A stretch of DNA of 64,000 nucleotides from Palleronia pelagia (GTDB taxonomy: Bacteria; Pseudomonadota; Alphaproteobacteria; Rhodobacterales; Rhodobacteraceae), in NCBI RefSeq assembly GCF_900110115.1, contig NZ_FOCM01000003.1:186001-250000 (forward strand), given 5' to 3'. Position 1 is the stretch's first letter. Each line of letters starts with the position of its first letter. Below the pieces are notes generated by a model. That model was given only the letters and a program-made list of their open reading frames with translations, did not search any database and was not told where the DNA came from. This document shows positions 17,381 through 24,667 of the stretch, one piece after another. The translations under genes were made by a program, and so were the position numbers.

Positions 17381-18046
17381 TCAGTTGATCCGGGACCGGG
17401 CATCCCCATCCGCCGGGCTGCGGTTTGCCATGGCATAGCGCGTCGCGATTTCGGTGCTGAGGTCCTGGAACGACAGGCGCGCCCGGCTCGCAGGCAGCGA
17501 CGGACGCCCACGGGCCGCATCGGTCCGCGGTGCGTTGCCACGGACGGTTCCTGCGCGCGACCAATGGGCCCGGAACAGGTCGGACATGCCCTTACAGAAA
17601 GACACCGGATCGAGCCCCAGCGCGCGGGCGGCGGCGCCTTCGGCCTTGAGCGCATAGAGAGACGCAAGCTCCATCAGCACGGCATCGCGCCGGGCCGCCG
17701 GAAGGGGCGCGCGGGCGACCATGGCGATGGCGAGCTCCGCCACCGCCTGGCCTGCCGCGTGGGACAGATCGTCGATTGCAGCCTCATGGCGGATCAGAAT
17801 GACGGCACCGTAGGGAACATCGACGTCCAGCTCTTCGGCAACGGCGTCGCCCAGCGTGATGCCCGACACCAGATTCGTGTCTTCGGACAGGGCGCGGGGT
17901 TGGGCCATGGTATCGTCGATGGTCAGCAGCACGCAGTTGACCGGCACGAAATGGGAAAGAAGCCGATCAAAGGTTTCCGCCCGGCACGGCGCACACGGAC
18001 GCACCGCACCATCCCACAGAGCGTGGAGAAGGGTTTTCATTGTCAT
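17381..18046 (-). CDS. Uncharacterised protein of the flagellar cluster
   Basis: I do not recognise this 221-residue protein. It has no signal peptide or membrane segment, a CAPC pair near residues 18-21, a hydrophobic and acidic first half, and a basic, Arg-rich C-terminus. It lies 15 bp upstream of fliK on the same strand, so it is probably cotranscribed with fliK and flgD. The start could be either of two ATGs (18046 or 18040); neither has a strong ribosome site. Upstream, 18047-18321 (275 bp) shows no gene, only weak inverted repeats. Confidence 0.5.
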   Translation of the reverse strand: MTMKTLLHALWDGAVRPCAPCRAETFDRLLSHFVPVNCVLLTIDDTMAQPRALSEDTNLVSGITLGDAVAEELDVDVPYGAVILIRHEAAIDDLSHAAGQAVAELAIAMVARAPLPAARRDAVLMELASLYALKAEGAAARALGLDPVSFCKGMSDLFRAHWSRAGTVRGNAPRTDAARGRPSLPASRARLSFQDLSTEIATRYAMANRSPADGDARSRIN

Positions 18047-18321
18047 TGTGACCGCCTGTATGGTCTGCCTTTATGCCGCGCCTTATTTTTGTTCTGACGC
18101 GATTGCTCTGAACATGGCGAAATGCTGCCGACAAATCCAACCATTACGAGCGGGTCTTTACCTGACGCGTCGAAAACGTTGCGACTTTGTCACGGGCGAC
18201 CGGAAAGACGGCGGCCGAGAAACGATTTCTGTGTATAAATCGCCCGGGAAATCCAATCACCTTGCGAATTCACGCGCGCCTTTCCAGGGCCTGTACACTC
18301 ACTGCGGCGCGCGAAGTCCCA

Positions 18322-19296
18322 TCAGTTGACGGCGTTGGAGATCCGGATCGAGATTCGGCGGTTCTCGGCTGCGAAGGGGTCGGCCAGGTTGGCGGGCTGG
18401 GTCGCGGCCACGCCGCTGACGCCCCCGATCTGCGTGACATCGACACCGGCTTCGATCAGTAGCCGCCGCGCCACGTTGGCCCGGTCGGCCGACAGTTCCC
18501 AGTTCGAGTAGCCGGAGCCGTCGCCGAACTGCGTCGCATCGGTATGACCGATGATCTGCACCGCGCCGTCTTCATCCGCCAGCGATTCGCCGATCGCCAG
18601 GATCAGCGCGCGGGCGTCGGGGCGGATGTCGGATCGGCCCCGGGCGAACAACGACCGGCGCTCCACGTCGACGACCTCGACGATCATGCCGTTCCCATCG
18701 CGGCTGAGTTTCACCGACGCCGCCAGCTCCTCGGGGAGGTCGGCCTGTTCCAGCCGTTCGAGGATCTCGGTGCGCATCTGGTCCAGCCGTTCTTCCGCGG
18801 CGGCCTCGGCCCGTTCGCGGGCTTCTGCCTCGGCCTGCTCCTGTTCGGTGCGGCGATTGCTTTCATCCAGCATCTGGGCGGCAGGGTTGGCGGGATCCTC
18901 GCTCGAGGGCAGGTATTCGACCACGACATCGGGCGGCGTGTCGCGCATCCGGCTGTCGAAGACGCGCAGGGGCGAGCCCTCGCCGAAAGAGGGCCCGGCG
19001 CGGCCGCCATCGGCCGGCCCGCCATCCAGCAGCGCCCCGGGTGACACCATGGGGCGCAGGTCCGACCCGTCCCCGGCGGCCTTGCCGGTTTCCGACACGG
19101 TCGGCGTGAAATAGTTGGCCAGCCCGCGCAGCTTTTCCTCGTCGGATGCGGCGAGGATCCAAAGCAGAAGGAAAAAGGCCATCATCGCGGTCATGAAGTC
19201 CGCGTAGGCGACTTTCCAGCCGCCACCGTGGTGACCTTCGTGCCCGTCTTCCTCGACGCGCTTGATGATGATCGGGGCGTTCGTTTTGTCAGGCAT
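18322..19296 (-). CDS. motB: Flagellar motor stator protein MotB (locus 1)
   Basis: MotB anchors the stator to peptidoglycan and carries the ion-binding aspartate. The 324-residue product has the N-terminal motif GGGWKVAYADFMTAMMAFFL with the channel Asp at residue 33, one membrane helix, a plug and linker region, a charged coiled-coil stretch (about residues 150-180), and a C-terminal OmpA-like domain with IIGHTDA and AENRRISIRI. It lies downstream of mucR. motA is on the opposite strand at 21124. Confidence 0.93.
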   Translation of the reverse strand: MPDKTNAPIIIKRVEEDGHEGHHGGGWKVAYADFMTAMMAFFLLLWILAASDEEKLRGLANYFTPTVSETGKAAGDGSDLRPMVSPGALLDGGPADGGRAGPSFGEGSPLRVFDSRMRDTPPDVVVEYLPSSEDPANPAAQMLDESNRRTEQEQAEAEARERAEAAAEERLDQMRTEILERLEQADLPEELAASVKLSRDGNGMIVEVVDVERRSLFARGRSDIRPDARALILAIGESLADEDGAVQIIGHTDATQFGDGSGYSNWELSADRANVARRLLIEAGVDVTQIGGVSGVAATQPANLADPFAAENRRISIRISNAVN

Positions 19297-19334
19297 GACG
19301 GCGGCCTTTCACTGGCACCGGCTGGACCGGCGTG

Positions 19335-19778
19335 TCAGGAGGCGCTGCGGCCGCTACGCTGGCTTTCGCGCTGGTACGTGCCGAGCCCGGCCTTGCGGGC
19401 ATACTCGGCCTTGCGCTCGGAATAGGACGGCGCAACCAGCGGCATCGACGCGGGCAGGTTGAACGCCGCGCGGTATTCATCCTCGGTCATGTCGTGCTCG
19501 GCGCCCAGGTGCCGCTTGAGCATCTTGAAGCCCTTGCCGCAGCACAGGCAGTAGATCTTGTCGTTGGTGACGGACTGCTCGACCGGCAGCGCGGGGGTGC
19601 GCGGGATCGCGAGGCCCGCGGCGGCGGGCTGGGTCACGGCCGGTTGCGCCGGGATGGCGGTGCCGCCACGCAGGCGATGCACGAATTCGATGATCTGGTC
19701 TTGGGTAACATCGCTGCGCTGGGCGTAGCCCGCGGCAATGATCGCGATACAGTCGTCGCTGAGGGGGGAAATGGACAT
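19335..19778 (-). CDS. MucR/Ros-family zinc-finger regulator
   Basis: The 147-residue protein matches MucR/Ros regulators, which bind AT-rich promoters in alphaproteobacteria and control motility, exopolysaccharide and cell-cycle genes. The zinc finger is visible as CLCCGKGF followed by KRHLGAEH (Cys77, Cys80, His90, His95), then the family tail MTEDEYRAAFNLPASMPLVA. I chose the ATG at 19778 because GGAGG sits 7 nt upstream. It lies among flagellar genes, 39 bp upstream of motB, which suggests it regulates them. Confidence 0.92.
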   Translation of the reverse strand: MSISPLSDDCIAIIAAGYAQRSDVTQDQIIEFVHRLRGGTAIPAQPAVTQPAAAGLAIPRTPALPVEQSVTNDKIYCLCCGKGFKMLKRHLGAEHDMTEDEYRAAFNLPASMPLVAPSYSERKAEYARKAGLGTYQRESQRSGRSAS

Positions 19779-19870
19779 CAGAATGCCTCCGATAGACGAT
19801 TGATCATGCATTCTGCAATCATGGGTGCCGGAACACCGCGCTGCGATCCGTTTCGTTCTTGTAGGACCGC

Positions 19871-19903
19871 ATCAATACTTGATCTACTCTACAGATATTC
19901 TTG
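19871..19903. promoter_or_regulatory. AT-rich repeats upstream of mucR
   Basis: The 159-bp gap upstream of mucR is much more AT-rich than its surroundings. It contains the inverted repeat ATCAA-TAC-TTGAT (19871-19883) and TATTCTTG (19896-19903), the latter shared with the motA and flgF upstream regions. MucR/Ros proteins often control their own gene, so autoregulation is plausible but inferred. Confidence 0.3.
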
Positions 19904-19937
19904 TCCGTTTCAACTTAATCTTGCCACTATTTTCCGG

Positions 19938-21023
19938 TTACCGAGTTTGTTGCGCAGTGAACACGTCAAGCCCGGGCGCGCGGCCCGACCAGAGCGACCC
20001 GTCGGCGTCATCGGTAACGGTGTGCGCGACCATCGCGCTGAGAAATCCGGTGGCGACAAGGCTCATCGCCGCGAGAAACGGCACCCGCAGGCCGTGGCCC
20101 AGGCGGCGGGTGACGGCGCGGGCGCCGTGGGGCAGGGGGAAGCCCAGCGGTTTCGACGGCGTGACGAAGAGGCCTGACTGCAGCACGGCCACCCGCGCGC
20201 GCCGGGGGGTGTCCGTTGCGAAGTCGGCGGGGAACAGCTCGGCCGGCATGTCGATGGCGGTAAAGCGCAGGTCGGTGCTGCCAAGCGCCGCGGCGGGGAC
20301 GTGGATCGACCCCAGGTCGTCCCGGAGCATGACGTCGCGGACAAGGTGCGGAACGCCGTTCGACGTGTCGCTTTCAAGGCGGATCCGTTCGCCCACGCGG
20401 CGCAGCGTGGCGCGCAACTCGACCGGTGGGGCGGGCGGCGCCGGCGGTGCGGGCGTTTCCGGCGCGGCAGTTTGCGGCGCCCGGTATCCCTTGGGCGGTG
20501 ACGGGGACGTAGGCGGGACCGGGCTGCGCCGTTCGGCCAGGGGGAAGATCTTGCGGACCGACCGGCGGGCGGACAGCGAGCGGGACCCGTGCGACGACGG
20601 GTCGACATCGGCACAGACCTCTTCCGGGTCGAGCCCCTCGTCCCGGGCGAAGCGGAAGTTCAGGTCGTAGTCGACGGCGCGCTCCAGCAGGTCGGCGTCA
20701 CGGCTCAGGATCCGCAGCAGGGCCGATTCCTGCGAGAACAGCAATGACCGCTCGGGGAAGCCATCGACCGCGGGGTTTGTCTCGAACCCGCCCATGGGGC
20801 GGTCCAGAACCCGGGCGATGCGCGCCAGAACCGTGTCGGACTCGTCCTCGTGAAACAACACGAATTCGCACGTGCCCTCGGCATCCAGGCAGACGGCCAG
20901 GCGGATGTCCTCGGGCCAGTCGCGCGCGGCCTGCGCCACGTCGGCCGGATCGTAGAAATAGGCGAACGCGTCCAGGGGGTCCTGGGCATCGCCCTCTTTT
21001 CTTGCAGAAACAGCACTATTCAT
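19938..21023 (-). CDS. Uncharacterised protein with Pro-rich linker and C-terminal membrane helix
   Basis: I do not recognise this 361-residue protein. The first 150 residues are acidic and globular-looking (DPLDAFAYFYDPADVAQAAR). A Pro/Ala-rich linker spans about residues 175-205, a second domain follows (VELRATLRRVGERIRLESD), and one hydrophobic segment (VPFLAAMSLVATGFLSAMVA) lies near residues 322-341. It is divergent from motA across a 100-bp AT-rich region and precedes mucR. A motility role is inferred only from position. Confidence 0.5.
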   Translation of the reverse strand: MNSAVSARKEGDAQDPLDAFAYFYDPADVAQAARDWPEDIRLAVCLDAEGTCEFVLFHEDESDTVLARIARVLDRPMGGFETNPAVDGFPERSLLFSQESALLRILSRDADLLERAVDYDLNFRFARDEGLDPEEVCADVDPSSHGSRSLSARRSVRKIFPLAERRSPVPPTSPSPPKGYRAPQTAAPETPAPPAPPAPPVELRATLRRVGERIRLESDTSNGVPHLVRDVMLRDDLGSIHVPAAALGSTDLRFTAIDMPAELFPADFATDTPRRARVAVLQSGLFVTPSKPLGFPLPHGARAVTRRLGHGLRVPFLAAMSLVATGFLSAMVAHTVTDDADGSLWSGRAPGLDVFTAQQTR

Positions 21024-21045
21024 AACGGTGCCCTTCGTTTTGGCC

Positions 21046-21087
21046 GATTTATTCTTGATTTATCCTTCTACATCAAGATTTTTATCT
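21046..21087. promoter_or_regulatory. Phased AT-rich repeats between the orphan gene and motA
   Basis: Two direct copies of GATTTAT (21046-21052 and 21057-21063) are 11 bp apart. The inverted repeat TCTTGAT-N12-ATCAAGA (21053-21078) overlaps them and includes the TATTCTTG motif (21050-21057). This is the divergent promoter of motA and the orphan at 21023. Repeats phased by about one helical turn fit a protein-binding site; the protein is not identified. Confidence 0.35.
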
Positions 21088-21123
21088 TCAGAACCGTCGA
21101 TCACATGGACAGGCGCTGCACTT

Positions 21124-21990
21124 ATGACACTCATCCTTGGAATTCTGATCGTGTTCGGCTTGGTCTTCGGTGGCTTCATGCTGTCGGGCGGCAAGATGGA
21201 CATCGTTATTTACGCCCTGCCCTACGAAGGGATGATGATCGGTGGCGGGGCCATCGGGGCCTTTGTCATCGCCAATTCGTTCGGGGTGGCCAAGCAGTCG
21301 GCCAAGGGCATCATCCGCGTGATAAAGGGGCCGCAGTGGAAGGCGCAGGATTACAACGACCTGCTGAGTCTGATGTACGAGCTGGCCCGCGTCTATCGGC
21401 AGAAGGGCATCGTCGCCATGGACCCGCATGTGGAGGACCCGCACAGCTCGGAGATCTTCCAGCGCTATCCGAAGATCCTGAAGGATCACTTCGCCATCGA
21501 CCTGATCACCGACAGCTTTCGCATGGTATCCATGCAGTTCGATGACCGTTACCAGATGGAAGACCTGGTCAACCGCAAGATCAAGAAGCACCACCACGAG
21601 AGCCTGGTTCCGGCGAGCGCGATCCAGACCATGTCCGACGGCCTTCCCGCCATCGGCATCGTCGCGGCGGTGCTGGGCGTCATCAAGACCATGTCCTCCA
21701 TCGACCAGCCGCCCGAGGTGCTGGGCAAGATGATCGGCGGTGCGCTGGTTGGTACCTTTCTGGGCGTGTTCCTGGCCTATTGCATGGTCGCCCCCATCGC
21801 CGGGCGCCTGAAGCAGATCGAGGAAGAGGACGGCGCCTTCTACGCCGTGATCCGCGAAGTGATCGTGGCCATCGTCTCGGGCCATCCGCCGTCGGTCGCG
21901 GTCGAGATCGGGCGCGGCAACATCCCGACGGTCAAGCAGCCCGACTTCTCGACGGTGGAAGAGGCGCAGCGCGCCCTGCCGGCGGCGTGA
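21124..21990 (+). CDS. motA: Flagellar motor stator protein MotA
   Basis: MotA is the four-helix inner-membrane stator subunit that forms the ion channel with MotB and pushes on FliG. The 288-residue product shows an N-terminal helix pair (MTLILGILIVFGLVFGGFML), a cytoplasmic loop with ARVYRQKGI, and the C-terminal helix pair with MSDGLPAIGIVAAVLGVIKT and MIGGALVGTFLGVFLAYCMV. The start at 21124 removes an implausible hydrophilic extension. It overlaps the next gene by 4 bp (GTGA). Confidence 0.94.
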   Translation: MTLILGILIVFGLVFGGFMLSGGKMDIVIYALPYEGMMIGGGAIGAFVIANSFGVAKQSAKGIIRVIKGPQWKAQDYNDLLSLMYELARVYRQKGIVAMDPHVEDPHSSEIFQRYPKILKDHFAIDLITDSFRMVSMQFDDRYQMEDLVNRKIKKHHHESLVPASAIQTMSDGLPAIGIVAAVLGVIKTMSSIDQPPEVLGKMIGGALVGTFLGVFLAYCMVAPIAGRLKQIEEEDGAFYAVIREVIVAIVSGHPPSVAVEIGRGNIPTVKQPDFSTVEEAQRALPAA

Positions 21991-22238
21991 TCCGCGCGGC
22001 CGTCCTTCTGGTCCTGTTGTCGGGCGGGGCGGCCTTCGCCGCCGCGCCCGAAGCGCCGCCGACCGACGGGACCGATGCGGCCGAGGAAGACGCCGCACGG
22101 GGTCTTCCCGCGTCGATGCGCAAGCACGGCGTCATCGGGCATATTCCGTCGGAAGGCGATTACAACATTCTCGACCCCGGCATCCTGACCGACATGCGGT
22201 CGGCCCTGATCTTGCTGGGTGAAGGCGCGGCCGAATGA
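21987..22238 (+). CDS. Small secreted protein between motA and fliJ-like
   Basis: This 83-residue ORF uses a GTG start that overlaps the motA stop (GTGA). It begins with a clear signal peptide (VIRAAVLLVLLSGGAAFAAA), then a short acidic stretch and a compact C-terminus (HIPSEGDYNILDPGILTDMR). It overlaps the following fliJ-like gene by 4 bp, so the three genes look translationally coupled. No family is recognised. A small periplasmic helper of the stator or export apparatus is possible but unproven. Confidence 0.6.
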   Translation: MIRAAVLLVLLSGGAAFAAAPEAPPTDGTDAAEEDAARGLPASMRKHGVIGHIPSEGDYNILDPGILTDMRSALILLGEGAAE

Positions 22239-22657
22239 GCCGCAAGCGCGGATCGGGGCTCGAGACCCTGATGCGCCTGCGTCGCCACCGGGTGCAGGAG
22301 ATCGGGCGCGAGCTGGTCGATCTGGACGCGGCGATCAGGCGGCACGAATCCGACAAGCGCGCGCTGGCCGAAACCCGCTTTGAACGGGCGGACCAGGATC
22401 TGCCCGAGGCCGCCCGGTTCACCGCCGATTTCGTCCGCCACGCGGGTGAATTGCTGCGCGCGCAGGAAGCCGAGATCGAGAAGCTGGAAGAGACCACGCG
22501 CGAGGCGCAGGCGCAGTTGCGCGATGCGTTCATCGACCTAAAGCGGATCGAGTTGACGCACAAGGCGCAGCAGGCCCGCGAGCGGCGCCAGCGCGACCGC
22601 CGCGAGACACAGGTGATCGAGGAACAGACCCTGATGCGCTGGGGCCGCGACGATTGA
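22235..22657 (+). CDS. FliJ-like coiled-coil flagellar protein
   Basis: A 140-residue highly charged protein predicted to be nearly all alpha-helical coiled coil (QEIGRELVDLDAAIRRHESD; LRAQEAEIEKLEETTREAQA). Size and composition match FliJ, the coiled-coil component of the flagellar export ATPase complex. FliJ is poorly conserved, so the call depends on these traits and on location at the end of the motA operon. No fliI or fliH is in the window. Confidence 0.62.
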   Translation: MSRKRGSGLETLMRLRRHRVQEIGRELVDLDAAIRRHESDKRALAETRFERADQDLPEAARFTADFVRHAGELLRAQEAEIEKLEETTREAQAQLRDAFIDLKRIELTHKAQQARERRQRDRRETQVIEEQTLMRWGRDD

Positions 22658-22677
22658 GCCGCGGCCCCGGGAAGCGA

Positions 22678-23235
22678 TCAGGCCGAGAGGGTTTCCACCG
22701 TCAGGTTGCCGTTGGTGTAGACGCAGATATCCGACGCGATATCCATGGCGCGGCGGGCGATGGCCTCGGCGTCCATGTCGCTGTCCATCAGCGCGCGGCC
22801 GGCGGCCAGGGCATAGTTGCCGCCCGACCCGATGGCCGCGATGTCATGCTCGGGCTCGAGCACGTCGCCCGCGCCGGTAATGACATAGAGATCCGACCCG
22901 TCCGACACGATCAGCATCGCCTCGAGCTTCTGCAGGTACTTGTCGGTGCGCCAGTCCTTGGCCAGCTCGACCGCCGCGCGCTGCAACTGACCGGGCGTCG
23001 CTTCAAGCTTGGTCTCGAGCCGTTCGAGCAAGGCAAAGGCATCGGCGGTCGATCCCGCGAAGCCGGCGATCACCTCGCGGCCGCCCGGGCTGATCCGGCG
23101 CACCTTGCGCGCGGTGCCCTTGATGACGGTGTCGCCCAGGCTCACCTGTCCGTCGCCCGCGATCACCACGCGCCCGCCCTTGCGCACGCCGACGATGGTG
23201 GTGCCGTGCCAGCCGGGAAAGTCGGTATCGGCCAT
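22678..23235 (-). CDS. hslV: ATP-dependent protease subunit HslV
   Basis: HslV is the proteolytic dodecamer of the HslUV (ClpYQ) protease. The 185-residue product contains [20 protein letters not shown] and [18 protein letters not shown], plus [20 protein letters not shown]. The catalytic threonine is Thr12, after an 11-residue propeptide ([11 protein letters not shown]), as in other alphaproteobacteria. The partner ATPase gene hslU, usually adjacent, is not next to it: the flanks are fliJ-like (convergent) and a capsule-type gene (divergent). Confidence 0.95.
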   Translation of the reverse strand: MADTDFPGWHGTTIVGVRKGGRVVIAGDGQVSLGDTVIKGTARKVRRISPGGREVIAGFAGSTADAFALLERLETKLEATPGQLQRAAVELAKDWRTDKYLQKLEAMLIVSDGSDLYVITGAGDVLEPEHDIAAIGSGGNYALAAGRALMDSDMDAEAIARRAMDIASDICVYTNGNLTVETLSA

Positions 23236-23320
23236 GAAAGCTCCTTTCGGGAATTCGGTTGGCTTTCATATGGACCCGGGCCGACGGCTTGCCAACCGGC
23301 GTGCATCGCGGAGGCGCGCC

Positions 23321-24229
23321 ATGGCTGACGCGCGCGTGCTGCGGATCTTCTACCACCGGCAATTGCTGGAGCGTGCGCGGGCGGGCGGGCACAACTACAC
23401 CAACCGGATCGACGCGGCGCTGCGTTCGCGCGGGTGGCGGGTGGAATTGTGCCTGGACTCCGACGCGGCGCGGGTGGCGTCGCTGGCGCGGCCGGGACGG
23501 TCGCTGTTCCACATGGCTCCGCCGCTGGGCGCGCGGTCGCTGACCACGCGGCTGGCCTACTGGTATCCGTTCTGGCGGATCGAGGCATCGGCGAAGCGGT
23601 GGGAATGGGACGTCGCGCAGGCAAGGTTCGACCCCGAGGCGGTGGATCCCGAGGCGGCCGCGCGGTTTCGCACCTGGCGGCGGGGGCAGCACCTGAAGGG
23701 CGTGCAGGCGACCGGCGACGCCGTGTTCGTCCCGCTTCAGGGTCGTTTGCAGGAGGCCCGGTCGTTCCAGACCATGTCGCCGCTGGCCATGCTGGAGCAG
23801 ACGCTGGCCCATACCGGCCCGCGCCGCGTGGTGGCGACCCTGCACCCGAACGAGACCTATTTGACGGCCGAGCGCGCGGCGCTGGACGATCTTGCCGCCC
23901 GCCACCCGCGATTGCAGGTCAGCGACGCGCCCGCGGACCGGGTGCTGGGCGAGAGCGGGCTGGTGGTCACCCAGAACTCGTCGGTGGCGCTGCTGGCCTA
24001 CCTGCTGGACCTGCCGGTGATCCTGTTCGGACAGATCGACTTTCATCACATCGCTTTGAACGTGGCCGAGCTGGGCGTGGCCGGGGCTTTCGCCCGCGCG
24101 GCGGACCACCGCCCCGATTGCGCGCGCTACCTGTTCTGGTTCTTCCGGATGAACGCCATCGACGCGGCGGCCGAGGATGCCGAGGCGCAGATCCTGCGCC
24201 GCTTCGCCGATCACGGTTGGACGTTCTGA
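23321..24229 (+). CDS. KpsS-like capsular polysaccharide protein
   Basis: The 302-residue product resembles the KpsS/LipB capsule family (Kdo transfer to the capsule lipid anchor). It has a basic N-terminus (MADARVLRIFYHRQLLERAR), a central TLHPNETYL segment, and a C-terminal nucleotide-sugar-binding-like segment GLVVTQNSSVALLAYLLDLP followed by FGQIDFHHIA. GGAGG lies 7 nt before the ATG at 23321. It is divergent from hslV. It is an isolated gene with no other capsule genes nearby, so its precise acceptor and sugar are unknown. Confidence 0.65.
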   Translation: MADARVLRIFYHRQLLERARAGGHNYTNRIDAALRSRGWRVELCLDSDAARVASLARPGRSLFHMAPPLGARSLTTRLAYWYPFWRIEASAKRWEWDVAQARFDPEAVDPEAAARFRTWRRGQHLKGVQATGDAVFVPLQGRLQEARSFQTMSPLAMLEQTLAHTGPRRVVATLHPNETYLTAERAALDDLAARHPRLQVSDAPADRVLGESGLVVTQNSSVALLAYLLDLPVILFGQIDFHHIALNVAELGVAGAFARAADHRPDCARYLFWFFRMNAIDAAAEDAEAQILRRFADHGWTF

Positions 24230-24240
24230 GCCCGCAACGC

Positions 24241-24268
24241 AAAAGCCCCGGCGCGATGGCCGGGGCTT
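24241..24268 (-). terminator. Rho-independent terminator of trxA
   Basis: A perfect 10-bp stem (AAGCCCCGGC / GCCGGGGCTT, loop GCGATG) is followed on the minus strand by TTTT. It lies 26 bp after the trxA stop. The KpsS-like gene converges from the other side and may also use it, though the T-tract on the plus strand is only two bases. Confidence 0.8.
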
Positions 24269-24293
24269 GAGGAATTCCGCGATCGGGGCCGGA

Positions 24294-24614
24294 TCAGATC
24301 GATTCGGTGATCCAGTTCTGCAGCGCGGCCTTGGGGGCGGCGCCGATCTTGTTGCTGACGACCTGGCCGTCCTTGAACAGGAACAGCGCCGGGATGCCGC
24401 GAACGCCCATCTGGGCGGGGGCGTTGGGGTTCTCGTCCACGTTGACCTTCACGATCTTAACGCGGCCTTCCATCTCGGACGAGATCTCTTCCAGGGCGGG
24501 GCCGATCTGTTTACAGGGGCCGCACCATTCGGCCCAGAAATCCACCACCACGGGCAGGTCTGCATTCTTCACTTCGGCGTCGAAGGTGTCGTCGGTGACG
24601 GCTACGGTGGCCAT
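24294..24614 (-). CDS. trxA: Thioredoxin
   Basis: TrxA is the general cytoplasmic disulfide reductant. The 106-residue product has the classical fold signature [20 protein letters not shown] with redox Cys31 and Cys34, the [10 protein letters not shown] cis-proline loop, and normal length. I chose the ATG at 24614 because it gives the standard N-terminus ([15 protein letters not shown]) and AGGAG lies upstream. It is downstream of addA by 53 bp on the same strand. Confidence 0.96.
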   Translation of the reverse strand: MATVAVTDDTFDAEVKNADLPVVVDFWAEWCGPCKQIGPALEEISSEMEGRVKIVKVNVDENPNAPAQMGVRGIPALFLFKDGQVVSNKIGAAPKAALQNWITESI

Positions 24615-24667
24615 TGGTCTCTCCTTCAGGAACGGTCGTTCCGAGATAGGGACCGGCAGCGGACGGG

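Noticed and set aside
18047-18321. Small RNA or gene in the 275-bp gap between motB and the orphan gene
   Set aside because: Only a weak CGATTT-N8-AAATCG repeat and frames that look like shadows are present; no promoter, ribosome site or terminator stands out.
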